Of a stretch of 64,000 nucleotides of DNA, positions 1 to 7,991 are shown in pieces. The notes beneath the pieces are model-generated. The model was not told where the DNA came from, did no database searches, and saw only the letters and a list, made by a program, of their open reading frames with translations. Both the position numbers and the translations under genes were made by a program. Origin of the DNA: Sporosarcina sp. FSL K6-1522 (GTDB taxonomy: Bacteria > Bacillota > Bacilli > Bacillales_A > Planococcaceae); NCBI RefSeq assembly GCF_038622445.1, contig NZ_CP152019.1:1586501-1650500 (forward strand), in the 5' to 3' direction. Numbering within the stretch: position 1 is the stretch's first letter; each line of letters starts with the position of its first letter.

Positions 1-196
1 AGTAATTGGTATTGAACAATTGAGATAAAAACGACAAAACAATCTCCATGCTTCCTATAGGATTGATGCTGGTATGGATCTCTTAAATTTTATAAAGTAG
101 CTTGCCGTTCACCAGTCCCACCTATAATGGCATGAATAACGCTCGAAATAGCATGTATATAGATATGCTGCATCAAAAATAAATGAATATAACCTC

Positions 197-240
197 AAAA
201 AGCAGCTGTTAGCGAACCTCGTTAATTGGCTGCTTTCTTT
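197..240 (+). terminator. Intrinsic terminator at start of leader copy A
   Basis: AAGCAGC and GCTGCTT arms enclose a TTA/TAA inner stem and are followed by TTTCTTT. The same hairpin type follows the primase-like gene at 1356-1400 and the YfmQ-like gene at 51360. It probably ends a gene lying left of the window; positions 1-196 hold no ORF I can support. Confidence 0.6.
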
Positions 241-604
241 ATGTTCCTGGATAACCGCGTTTATACACGAATGTGAAAAACGAAGCTAGAGATTCAATAA
301 AATATTTAACTATGCTAAACAGCCTGCGTATAAAGCAAACAGGAGGGGAAAGGCGGTTTATAACCGTCACATGATAAGGCAGTAAATAACTAATGGGCTG
401 CTATCAAGGCTATAACCCTTGAACACATATTCATACGTTATATCTTGTCAATCCTGCATTGCGTACATCACGAATAAAAATCAATGGTTTATCAGGAATA
501 TTTTAATTACCCCCCCAGTGCCTATGGATTCAAGTGTTGAGGCGGCATTGCACGGGTGCTAGATGATACCTAAGGGAAATATTTCGTGAAAAGTGGTGCG
601 GATT
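197..604 (+). repeat. Leader repeat, copy A (~400 bp non-coding)
   Basis: This stretch aligns end to end with 1356-1750. Both copies share in the same order: a terminator hairpin; GCTGCTTTCTTT then TGTTC; a GGGC(T/C)GCTATCAA block; ATGAACAC or TGAACACA; CTTGTCAAT; CACGAATAAAAA or GACGAATAAAAA; TTAATTACCCCCC; AGGCGGC(A/G)TTG; and a final TTTCGTGAAAAG. It contains no convincing ORF. Inside it, 301-335 (TATTTAACTATGCTAAA then GCGTATAA) recurs just downstream at 611-643, directly before the primase-like gene, and in degenerate form at 1457-1490 of copy B, which is iteron-like. The likely role, by inference, is a replication-control or regulatory RNA region of a plasmid-derived element. Confidence 0.75.
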
Positions 605-695
605 TAAAAAAGTATTTAACTTTGCTAAATACACAGCGTATAAGACTATTGAAGGCGATAAGCCTAATCAAACTAACAAGAGGAGCGTTACAAAC

Positions 696-1349
696 ATGAA
701 TAATCAAGAAATGAAATTTTTTAAGCATTGGTTTAATCAAACAGAAGGGAATTACGAATTCCGCCTTATAGCAGATGGGGGCATAGAAGGTAAATGGTTT
801 GTTGCGGTTGAAGATATAAACGAACTGATGCTTGCCTGGTTTATTGAAGGGGGTAAGCGTGCAGGATTAAACGTTTACCTTAGTGTGGCGCCTCTTGGCT
901 GTAAATTTGGTACGGAAAGGGATGTTTCATATATACCGGGTTTAAGGTTAGACATTGATCCTAAACACGCATCATATGAAAAGTCGATGCAAATGGTCAA
1001 TCAACTACCTACACCGCTATCCAACACTATTTCAAGTAGTAATAGCAATCATGCATATTTTAAATTTAATGAACTGTTTACGGTAAATAACCTGGAGGAT
1101 TTACAGTTCATTAAAGACTTCATTAAAGACTTAGGTAAAAAGCTGCATTCATTTGTTAATGTAGATAATATGGACGTGAGAACCTTAGGGGACGCTATAT
1201 TATGCTTTGCTGCCGGATTTACAGCCATTTCTCAAAGTAAACTAACGTTTATTGATGCCGTCATTAATAGCGTAATACAAGTAATAGAAATTGATCAAGC
1301 TAAGATGGAGGCTGAGATGTTTATGGAAGCGTGTAATGCGAAAGATTGA
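696..1349 (+). CDS. Short archaeo-eukaryotic-type primase-like protein (RepB-like)
   Basis: The protein has 217 residues. The ATG at 696 follows AGAGGAG with ten bases spacing. The LDIDPKH stretch near residues 84-90 resembles the catalytic DxD motif of archaeo-eukaryotic primases and RepB-like plasmid primases. About 25 residues later SSSNSNHAYFKF resembles the 'SG.G.HAYW' nucleotide-binding strand of that superfamily. Only the primase core is present; there is no helicase or PriCT extension, so it is far shorter than phage primase-helicases. The gene lies between two copies of a 400 bp leader and has its own terminator at 1356-1400. Its likely role is priming replication of the island or a plasmid ancestor. 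Family assignment comes from motifs only. Confidence 0.6.
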   Translation: MNNQEMKFFKHWFNQTEGNYEFRLIADGGIEGKWFVAVEDINELMLAWFIEGGKRAGLNVYLSVAPLGCKFGTERDVSYIPGLRLDIDPKHASYEKSMQMVNQLPTPLSNTISSSNSNHAYFKFNELFTVNNLEDLQFIKDFIKDLGKKLHSFVNVDNMDVRTLGDAILCFAAGFTAISQSKLTFIDAVINSVIQVIEIDQAKMEAEMFMEACNAKD

Positions 1350-1355
1350 TTTATT

Positions 1356-1400
1356 AAAAAGCGGTTGTTAACGGGATTTGTTAATAGCTGCTTTCTTTTT
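1356..1400 (+). terminator. Intrinsic terminator of primase-like gene
   Basis: AAGCGGTTGTTAAC pairs with GTTAATAGCTGCTT (with G-U pairs) and is followed by TCTTTTT, starting seven bases after the stop codon. It is homologous to the hairpin at 197-240. Confidence 0.75.
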
Positions 1401-1750
1401 GTTCTTGGAAAACCATGTTTACGCATCAGTGTGAGAAATGAAGTAAGTGATAAAAACTCTTTTCCTCTGCTAAATAGGTAGTGTATATGGCTAGTGAAGG
1501 ACGGTTTACAACTTCCATAAATCAGGGTGATAAGTAATCGACGGGCCGCTATCAAAACCATACCCTATGAACACGTTTTCATGCAGTATTGCTTGTCAAT
1601 TTTGTAATACGCACATGACGAATAAAAACCATAGGTTTATTTGGAATACTTTAATTACCCCCCCTATACCCAGCTAATCAACTATTAAGGCGGCGTTGGG
1701 CGGGAGTTACGTAATACCTACGAGAAATTTTTCGTGAAAAGTTGTTGCGG
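1356..1750 (+). repeat. Leader repeat, copy B (~400 bp non-coding)
   Basis: This is the diverged second copy of the 197-604 leader, with the same order of conserved blocks and the C-rich run TTAATTACCCCCC near 1650. It lies upstream of the winged-helix gene at 1835. Two different downstream proteins sharing one long leader suggests the leader, not the protein, is the conserved unit. Alternatively this is a tandem duplication of leader plus gene in which the genes diverged or were replaced. Confidence 0.75.
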
Positions 1751-1834
1751 TATATTTTTAACTACCCAACGAATAAAGCGAATAAAGTAAATGTCCAAAA
1801 TAGTGGAACATAAAATCAATGAAGGGTGAGAAAA

Positions 1835-2530
1835 ATGAAACAATTTCTAGACGATTTAATCAACAAACCGTTTAAGCCAATAGTAGAGAGGGGATTTAAT
1901 ATACAGGGTGAGAATATTTCCTTTCCTAATGAACATAGTGGCACATTTACTATAATCCCTGAAGTATTAAGGAGATGCCATTTTCTTTCTTCAACTGAGA
2001 AGGAAGTGCTTTATGAATTAATTTCATGGGCTAGCACTACTAAAAAGCAGCCAGATGGCTATTGTAAAGTAACAGAGTCACATATAAGGGTTAATACAAC
2101 CCTAGGATTAAGTACTGTAAAAAAAGCAATAAGCTCATTGGCGAAAAAAGGCTTTATCAGAAAGGCGGTTGATTTTGATAGGCGAAATATTTATGTAATA
2201 AATGGCGCATCAGAAAACCCATATGTAATTTTAAGTGAATGGGTTCATCTTTATCGTAAAAGAATGATTGATAATTGGTCTGTGGGGTTAATCGATGATC
2301 CGGGAGCCGATTATTTACTTGGAAAAAGGGTTTTCATAGATGCTACTATGCTGTTTGTAAAAGAAGAAAAATATCATGCCAAATCGATTCTTACTATTAA
2401 TGAATTGATAAATAAGATATTTGATGGGAAATCAGCATGTAATTATAGTGATGAAATATTCAAAGCATATAGTGCTATACAGGATGAAATCGATGAAATT
2501 TACGAGAATTATCAATTCACTATAAAGTAA
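1835..2530 (+). CDS. Winged-helix, Rep-like DNA-binding protein
   Basis: The protein has 231 residues from the ATG at 1835, six bases after GAAGGGTG. A GTG at 1826 overlaps that ribosome binding site and is unlikely. Residues about 45-115 form a winged-helix region: LSSTEKEVLYELISWA is helix 1, a recognition helix follows around GLSTVKKAISSLAKKGFI, and a wing follows. This arrangement is seen in replication initiators and MarR-like proteins. The C-terminal half is helical and unrecognised. It lies downstream of a leader related to the one preceding the primase-like gene, so together they may form a plasmid-type replication module. Specific family uncertain. Confidence 0.6.
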   Translation: MKQFLDDLINKPFKPIVERGFNIQGENISFPNEHSGTFTIIPEVLRRCHFLSSTEKEVLYELISWASTTKKQPDGYCKVTESHIRVNTTLGLSTVKKAISSLAKKGFIRKAVDFDRRNIYVINGASENPYVILSEWVHLYRKRMIDNWSVGLIDDPGADYLLGKRVFIDATMLFVKEEKYHAKSILTINELINKIFDGKSACNYSDEIFKAYSAIQDEIDEIYENYQFTIK

Positions 2531-2556
2531 TTACTTAAAATAACGGACTATATATT

Positions 2557-2594
2557 AGCCTTGATGATCTATAAAATAGACTATCAGGGCTTTT
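2557..2594 (+). terminator. Intrinsic terminator after Rep-like gene
   Basis: AGCCTTGATGATCTAT pairs with TAGACTATCAGGGCT around an AAAA loop and is followed by TTTAT, 26 bases after the stop codon. Confidence 0.7.
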
Positions 2595-3108
2595 ATGTTG
2601 TTCAAACGTCTAAAATATAGACCAGTAATAGCTATCAATTGGCTACTATTAAATACAGTTATATACAATAATATATTATTTACCTGTTAACCTATTTTGC
2701 TTTGCAAAATAGAGGGGGGAAGGGAATAACTAAAAGCTTACAATACAGAAATAGCTGTAACTATAGTGGTGTGTCTAGTGGGAAAATACTTAGCTACACT
2801 TTCTTTTAGGATAGTATGGTGCATGTTGTAGATTTAGCATGGCAATACAACAGACGACAACAAGTTTTCCTCAGTTGTGTTAGTACCTAATTAATGCGGT
2901 GCAAAAGAAACATTAGTGAAAGAAGTTTGGTCTCCCGGGATTTGTAAATTACATGACTACGCAGTCGAACGTATCACGGTTATGTAGCTTGAAGACCTGT
3001 TCGGTGCTATGTGATGATTAACACATAGGTGTTGGAGGGAGTGTTAGGTATTGCTACAGAGGGTTTTGGAAGGGCGCTTCAGCTTCTAATATTATAAATT
3101 GATATGAA
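2595..3108. other. Non-coding stretch with a 21 bp palindrome
   Basis: No ORF with a credible start is visible over about 500 bases. A perfect inverted repeat, CTATTTTGC TTT GCAAAATAG, lies at 2692-2712 followed by a G-run. The stretch ends at a good terminator (3109-3145), which leaves room for an untranslated RNA transcribed from about 2750 onward. I see no recognised RNA family in it. Confidence 0.3.
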
Positions 3109-3145
3109 ACAGCTGTAGTTCGTTTATACATGGTTACAGCTTTTT
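3109..3145 (+). terminator. Intrinsic terminator ahead of 3249 gene
   Basis: CAGCTGTA and TACAGCT arms around a ~17 base loop are followed by TTTTTG. No protein gene precedes it within 500 bases, so it terminates either an RNA or long read-through from the left. Confidence 0.55.
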
Positions 3146-3248
3146 GCCGTTTAGAAACAATTAATTACCTATCTCATTGCTAGATGAATTTGGACGGTGA
3201 TGTTATAAGCGAAAAAAATTACTGTATAGGTGATGGCAGGTGATTTAA

Positions 3249-3638
3249 TTGGAAAATCCATTTCCGATCGTATTTTTATGGGTGGGCGGCTATTATTTAT
3301 ATACAAACTATATTCAACCGTCATATACTACTTCGCAATACAGTGAATCTCAAATTACTCGATCCCAGGTAATTGATAAGGTGAAGGTTGAGGATACAAA
3401 ATGCACAATAGATGGTGGCTATGTGGATGTACAAGGTTATGTGAAAAACATTGGTGATGTTTTAGATACATACAATACATATGCAGTGGGCGGAGCGGGA
3501 ATAGCTCCAAATGAAAAAAATCGTTTGATGCCACACTATATCACGCGGCAGGAACCACTGGTTGTTCATACTCTGTTGTTGGCTATGATGTTAAATAAAT
3601 ATGACGACGTGGCTACAGTTACAAATAATGTGCTGTAG
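3249..3638 (+). CDS. Small membrane-anchored protein, FxLYD-like fragment
   Basis: The protein has 129 residues from a TTG start preceded by GGCAGGTGA. The N-terminus (IVFLWVGGYYLYT) can be a membrane anchor. Residues about 40-68 (VKVEDTKCTIDGGYVDVQGYVKNIG) look like the first strands of an extracellular beta-sandwich of the FxLYD type. The expected second half of that domain is not recognisable, and the last 60 residues have low similarity to any fold I know. A frameshift near 3460 is possible. Function unknown. Confidence 0.4.
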   Translation: MENPFPIVFLWVGGYYLYTNYIQPSYTTSQYSESQITRSQVIDKVKVEDTKCTIDGGYVDVQGYVKNIGDVLDTYNTYAVGGAGIAPNEKNRLMPHYITRQEPLVVHTLLLAMMLNKYDDVATVTNNVL

Positions 3639-4193
3639 TTTTTTTGTATGCCACTATATTTACCTAAGTCTTCTATGATTGGTTTCGCATGTTATGTGGC
3701 GCTGTCAAATACTATAAACTTTTCTTGTATTTAACCTAGCCTTATTCTCTCAGGGGCACAAACCCTAGAGGTGTGGTGCGTTCTTGAGTTAAACAACGCA
3801 CCAACACGCATCAAAAGAGCCTCTCCGCCTTGCAAAAGTTAATGGGTACCTTTGTGCTATTGTAGATTACATAACCTCCAAGTAGCTCCTCGGCCTTTTG
3901 GGTACGTCTATTCAATAGATGTACCACTTACTTTTATTCAAGGCTAAGTACTCTTTGGGTGCGTGTCTTGTCTCTAAAGAGTTCAGCTAATGTTAGGATC
4001 CAATGCTGTACAGACTTTAGCAAGACTTTTTTATGGTAGAGTTCTTTCCTTTATGTACAAGTTGGCTAATGTATTTGTTTTGAAATGTAATGCGATAAGT
4101 TAGTTCTTCATGGCTTAAACCGTGGCCTTTATCGAAGAAGTGTATTCTGTCGCCGCCTATATTTACGTAATCCGTCGTTATAGTACAGCGGAA
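3639..4193. other. Non-coding stretch with two strong stem-loops
   Basis: No credible ORF. A hairpin at 3771-3807 has GTG TGGTGCGTT pairing with AACGCACCA ACAC around a 12-base loop. A near-perfect 25 bp palindrome lies at 3901-3925 (GGTACGTCTATT C AATAGATGTACC). Such structures occur at transfer or replication origins and in structured RNAs; nothing here decides between these. Confidence 0.35.
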
Positions 4194-4236
4194 CAAAAGC
4201 TGTGTTTACTCTAAATGGGAGTTCACACAGCTTTTT
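4194..4236 (-). terminator. Intrinsic terminator of XRE regulator gene
   Basis: AAAGCTGTGT and ACACAGCTTT arms are flanked by T-runs on both strands, 24 bases beyond the stop codon of the minus-strand XRE gene. It can act in both directions. Confidence 0.7.
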
Positions 4237-4259
4237 AAGTATAACTAGATGATGATTAA

Positions 4260-4601
4260 TCAATCATTGCCTTTCCAATCGATAAGTAGATCGAGTAACC
4301 CGAGAATCGTACGTTGGTCCTTCAGGGATCTGTTTTCTAGTAACGTGATAATTTGAGTCATTTCCAAGCTATTTGTTTTCGGACCGGTTTGGGTATTGCT
4401 AAACAACTCTTCTAATGTAATCCCCAGTGCATTAGTAATTTTTAATAGGCTCTCAATCGTTGCGTTTTTCTCCCCGCGTTCTAGTTGACCAATATATGTG
4501 TTGTGTAAGGAAGCTTGATGTGCTAACTCTTCTTGACTTAATCCACGTTCCTTGCGGAAACTCCGAATTCTTTCACCTACGACCTTAACGATATCTTCCA
4601 T
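4260..4601 (-). CDS. XRE-family transcriptional regulator
   Basis: The protein has 113 residues. The start is the ATG at 4601, eight bases after GAGGTGA; the upstream ATG at 4622 precedes the ribosome binding site and is rejected. Residues 5-62 form an HTH_3/XRE domain: RIRSFRKERGLSQEELAHQA, a turn, then YIGQLERGEKNATIESLLKI and ITLEELF. The C-terminal ~45 residues are helical, as in SinR-type or phage-type repressors. It is transcribed divergently from the HTH/coiled-coil gene at 4751 across a 150 bp region carrying an AGTATA...TATACT repeat. The inference is that it represses itself and its neighbour, as in mobile-element control switches. Confidence 0.8.
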   Translation of the reverse strand: MEDIVKVVGERIRSFRKERGLSQEELAHQASLHNTYIGQLERGEKNATIESLLKITNALGITLEELFSNTQTGPKTNSLEMTQIITLLENRSLKDQRTILGLLDLLIDWKGND

Positions 4602-4659
4602 TACCATCACCTCATAAGTCAACGATAGCTAGTCGATAGATCACCACCAATAGACTATA

Positions 4660-4685
4660 AGTATATTTTAGTTAGAAAGTATACT
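4660..4685. promoter_or_regulatory. Candidate operator between divergent genes
   Basis: AGTATA and TATACT lie 14 bases apart in the 4602-4750 divergent intergenic region. Spacing and symmetry suit a dimeric XRE repressor. Assignment to the 4260-4601 product is by position only. Confidence 0.4.
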
Positions 4686-4750
4686 ATTGATATTGATGTT
4701 GGTGGATTATATACTGGTTACATTAACTATTACTAATTGGAGGTGGGGAA

Positions 4751-5080
4751 ATGCACGTGAAATATGATATTGAATTTAAAGAGATGGTAGCTCAGGAAGC
4801 GATAGACACCAATAACATTTCAGCGACTGCAAAGAAATATGGAGTGAATACTAATAGTGTAAGTAAGTGGAAAAAGGAACTTGAAAAGAAATTAGGTATG
4901 GGAGAAATCCAAAAAACAAACGAATTAGGGAATGACAAAGAGGTAACCCTATACAAACGGGAAGTATTGGAATTAAAAAAACGGTTGGAAATAACAAAAA
5001 GTGAACTGAATGAAGCAATGACCATAATCGGAGAAAAGGATCTGTATATCAAAAAACTGGAAAGAAGCTTAAGTAAATAG
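4751..5080 (+). CDS. HTH plus coiled-coil protein, IS3 OrfA-like
   Basis: The protein has 109 residues; the ATG follows GGAGGTGGGGAA. Residues 1-45 (YDIEFKEMVAQEAI, then AKKYGVNTNSVSKWKKE) match the helix-turn-helix of IS3/IS911-type OrfA transposase subunits. Residues 65-109 form a heptad-rich coiled coil with a leucine-zipper look. No OrfB (DDE) partner or terminal inverted repeats follow, so this is either an orphan OrfA or a domesticated regulator. Its position opposite an XRE gene favours a regulatory role, by inference. Confidence 0.6.
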   Translation: MHVKYDIEFKEMVAQEAIDTNNISATAKKYGVNTNSVSKWKKELEKKLGMGEIQKTNELGNDKEVTLYKREVLELKKRLEITKSELNEAMTIIGEKDLYIKKLERSLSK

Positions 5081-5450
5081 AAGGTCAAAGCATCCGTTTA
5101 TTATAAGTTTTTCTAGTCACTGATTTTAATCTATACATATATACACATGAGCAAATCTAGTTCGTCATGATGCGGGGATACGTAGAATTAAAACTGGTTA
5201 GATCCAAAATAGAAGAATAGAAAATCATCATTGCAACTTGAAGGGGTTCAATTTATATTAGGGCTCCTTTTGTATTAGTTCAAATGGAATCGGACTCCGC
5301 CTTCCTCACAATTCAGAGGAATGTACAGATGATGAACAATGAATTGAATTGCTAGCGCGGTGTAAAAGGGTGGGGGCCATTGGGATTGATTACAATGGAA
5401 GATAACTAAATGGTGTATAAGAGGTATAGTAGAATAAATAAAGCATTGTA
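5081..5450. other. Intergenic stretch, nothing recognised
   Basis: About 370 bases without an ORF carrying a ribosome binding site. No clear hairpin, repeat or RNA motif was seen. Confidence 0.4.
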
Positions 5451-5463
5451 GGAGGGCTGTACC

Positions 5464-5610
5464 TTGTCAAACGAGAAGAAAAAGGATAATGAAGACAAGC
5501 AAGCAACGCAAAGTCAAACGGAAGATAATAGGAAAGATAAAATCCAAGCAATCTACGACAAAGCTGTGAGAGCACATGGTGAGGCGCTGGAGAAGCTTAG
5601 CAAGAACTAA
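5464..5610 (+). CDS. Small highly charged protein
   Basis: The protein has 48 residues from a TTG start, eight bases after GGAGGG. The sequence opens with MSNEKKKDNEDKQATQ and ends in a helical segment with ALEKLSKN. It is rich in K, E, D and Q and has no membrane segment. The strong ribosome binding site supports translation. Function unknown; it lies in the gap between the HTH gene and the restriction operon. Confidence 0.5.
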   Translation: MSNEKKKDNEDKQATQSQTEDNRKDKIQAIYDKAVRAHGEALEKLSKN

Positions 5611-5699
5611 TGAATGAAGAACCCATCAAAGCGATAACAGGCCTAAAATGAGGGAGGGGCGGTTAGGCGTGATGGTAGAGGATTTGTACGGGTTGGTTA

Positions 5700-5867
5700 A
5701 TGCAGTCTACGAAAGTGAATGGGCTGACGTTCCAAGGTGTCTTAAAAGTAAAGCCATGCCTATGGAAGCCCCAGCTAGAATGTTATATAGATGATTGTGA
5801 AGAGATCAGTTTGGTAAACGTGACAAGAGAAGACTTGCTTCAATCCATAGACAGGTATGTCGGCTGA
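5700..5867 (+). CDS. Possible small protein or 3' remnant
   Basis: The 55-residue frame from the ATG at 5700 includes LTFQGVLKVKPCLWKP, ECYIDDCEEISLVNV and REDLLQSIDRYVG, which have protein-like composition. The ribosome binding site is poor. A different frame with a better site (GGGAGGGG ahead of the ATG at 5673) runs into this region and stops at 5793. A frameshift joining the two is possible. Family not recognised. Confidence 0.3.
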   Translation: MQSTKVNGLTFQGVLKVKPCLWKPQLECYIDDCEEISLVNVTREDLLQSIDRYVG

Positions 5868-5948
5868 ATAAATCAAGCTTGTAAGCGACTATGTTATGGG
5901 GCTTGGTGTGGATGACGGACTAGATGAAGACGAAAAATGACTAAAAAC

Positions 5949-5994
5949 TAAGGTAGCTATTCCTGGGGTTAGGGGGAGTAGCTGCTTTATTTTT
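5949..5994 (+). terminator. Probable intrinsic terminator
   Basis: AAGGTAGCTA pairs imperfectly with TAGCTGCTTT and is followed by ATTTTTAT. The hairpin is of the same style as others in the window. Confidence 0.45.
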
Positions 5995-6002
5995 ATATTC
6001 AG

Positions 6003-6134
6003 ATGCTGTATAAAGTGGGGGTGAGCAAAGGGAATCCTATACTCGCTGAATTTATGGATGATGTATTTTGGACGAACAATCGAGCGAATCCAGAAGCTCA
6101 TAGTGATCAATATGCATCATTACTATTAGAGTAA
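6003..6134 (+). CDS. Possible small ORF or gene remnant
   Basis: The 43-residue frame ends GNPILAEFMDDVFWTNN, RANPEAHSDQYASLLLE. Composition is protein-like, but the ATG at 6003 has no ribosome binding site; GTG at 6015 is an alternative. It may be the 3' end of a lost gene displaced by the restriction operon. Not recognised. Confidence 0.25.
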   Translation: MLYKVGVSKGNPILAEFMDDVFWTNNRANPEAHSDQYASLLLE

Positions 6135-6398
6135 AGGATTCATCCAGTGATTAGCACGTTAGTTAATGACATTATGAGTGTAGGGTGGGGCAAGAAAAGA
6201 GAACAATGAAGCATTTTAGTGAATTGGTTCTGTGTTAAGAATTTATCACCGATGAGGAAGTTGGATACATATTTGGATAACCTATCCGCCTCGTGAAGCA
6301 ATTCGCTTGATGGTATACTAACAAGGAGTGGTCTAACTATAACTTTATATAGAAGTGTTGAGTCAAGTAGATCCATACAGAAAAGTGAGGTACACATC

Positions 6399-7991
6399 AT
6401 GGCTGAATTAAACACAAAATTATTTAGTGCCGCAGACAACTTGCGAAGCAAAATGGATGCATCAGAATACAAAAACTACCTATTAGGATTGATCTTTTAC
6501 AAGTATTTATCGGATAAGTTATTAGCAAAAGTAGTTGAAATAGCAGATGAATCGCTAGAAGAATACAGCACACAAGAAAACCAAACCCAATTGTATAAGG
6601 ATTTATTGACAGACGAAGAGATAAAAGATGACTTGATTGAAACTCTAGTGGATACATTGGGCTATGATATTGAACCGGCGTATTTATTCAGTGTCTTAAC
6701 CGTCCAAGCGAAACAAAACACGTTTCAGTTGAATGACTTGAATAAAGCCTTTATCAATTTGTCTACAAAGTATGACCAATTCAACGGATTGTTTGATGAT
6801 GTGGACTTGCAATCAAAAAAACTGGGATCAGATGACCAACAACGAAACATTACCATTACCGAAGTACTGAAGAAACTGAATGATGTGGACGTGTTGGGAC
6901 ATAATGGTGATGTCATTGGGGATGCCTACGAGTTCTTGATAGGTCAATTTGCTTCAGAAGCGGGCAAGAAAGCCGGAGAATTCTATACCCCCCATGAAGT
7001 ATCAGACATGATGGCACGTATTGCGGCAATTGGTCAAGAAGACAAAAAACTGTTCAGCGTATTTGACCCGACCATGGGATCAGGTTCTTTGATGCTAAAT
7101 ATTCGAAACTACATTAATCATCCAGAGAGTGTCAAGTATCACGGGCAGGAACTCAATACCACGACTTATAACCTAGCAAAGATGAACCTAATCTTGCATG
7201 GTGTGGATAAAGAAGATATGCGCTTACGCAATGGCGATACATTGAACAAAGATTGGCCGACAGATGAGCCGTATACGTTTGATTCGGTTCTGATGAATCC
7301 GCCTTACTCTGCAAAATGGTCGTCTGATGACACATTCTTAGACGATTCTCGGTTCAATCGTTACGGGAAATTAGCACCTAAGTCTAAAGCAGACTTTGCT
7401 TTTCTGTTGCATGGATTCTATCATTTGAAAGATTCAGGAACGATGGCAATCGTCTTACCGCATGGTGTACTGTTCCGGGGGGCGGCAGAAGGTGTGATTC
7501 GTAAGAAGCTATTGGAAGATGGTAGTATTGATGCGGTAATTGGTATGCCAGCCAACTTATTCTTTGGAACATCCATTCCAACAACCGTCATCATCTTAAA
7601 GAAAAGTCGCAGCACACGCGATGTGTTATTTATCGATGCAAGCAGTGAGTTTACGAAAGAAAAGAACCAAAACAAACTTTCCGAAGAACATATTCATAAG
7701 GTTGTTGAAACATATAAGAAGCGGGAAGGCGTGGAGAAATATGCTCACGTCGCTACATTTGAGGAAATGAAAGAAAATGACTTCAACTTAAACATCCCAA
7801 GATACGTAGACACATTTGAAGAAGAAGAACCTGTGGACATGGCTGCCATTGGCTCGACCATTCAAGACATCCGCAAAGAAAAAACAACACTGGAATCCAA
7901 CCTATATGACATGATTTCATCGCTACAATTTGATGAAGAAAATGCTGAATGGATCAAAGGTGCATTAGAGGTGTTTAATAGTGGGAAATGA
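6399..7991 (+). CDS. hsdM: Type I restriction-modification system, methyltransferase subunit HsdM
   Basis: The protein has 530 residues, a typical HsdM length; the ATG lies eight bases after GTGAGGT. The N-terminal helical HsdM_N domain (residues about 5-150) is followed by the N6-adenine methyltransferase domain with motif I DPTMGSGSLML (near 223-233) and catalytic motif IV NPPY (near 300). It uses S-adenosylmethionine and pairs with HsdS to methylate a bipartite target, protecting host DNA and forming the core of the restriction complex. The stop overlaps the hsdS start by 11 bases, implying translational coupling. No frameshift or missing motif was seen, so the gene looks functional. Confidence 0.95.
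   Translation: MAELNTKLFSAADNLRSKMDASEYKNYLLGLIFYKYLSDKLLAKVVEIADESLEEYSTQENQTQLYKDLLTDEEIKDDLIETLVDTLGYDIEPAYLFSVLTVQAKQNTFQLNDLNKAFINLSTKYDQFNGLFDDVDLQSKKLGSDDQQRNITITEVLKKLNDVDVLGHNGDVIGDAYEFLIGQFASEAGKKAGEFYTPHEVSDMMARIAAIGQEDKKLFSVFDPTMGSGSLMLNIRNYINHPESVKYHGQELNTTTYNLAKMNLILHGVDKEDMRLRNGDTLNKDWPTDEPYTFDSVLMNPPYSAKWSSDDTFLDDSRFNRYGKLAPKSKADFAFLLHGFYHLKDSGTMAIVLPHGVLFRGAAEGVIRKKLLEDGSIDAVIGMPANLFFGTSIPTTVIILKKSRSTRDVLFIDASSEFTKEKNQNKLSEEHIHKVVETYKKREGVEKYAHVATFEEMKENDFNLNIPRYVDTFEEEEPVDMAAIGSTIQDIRKEKTTLESNLYDMISSLQFDEENAEWIKGALEVFNSGK

Noticed and set aside
90..173. 27-residue minus-strand frame at the window start
   Set aside because: It has no ribosome binding site, no recognised motif, and is too short to support.
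197..1750. Leader repeats considered as CRISPR or IS ends
   Set aside because: There are only two long diverged direct copies with no spacers, no terminal inverted repeats and no transposase beside them.
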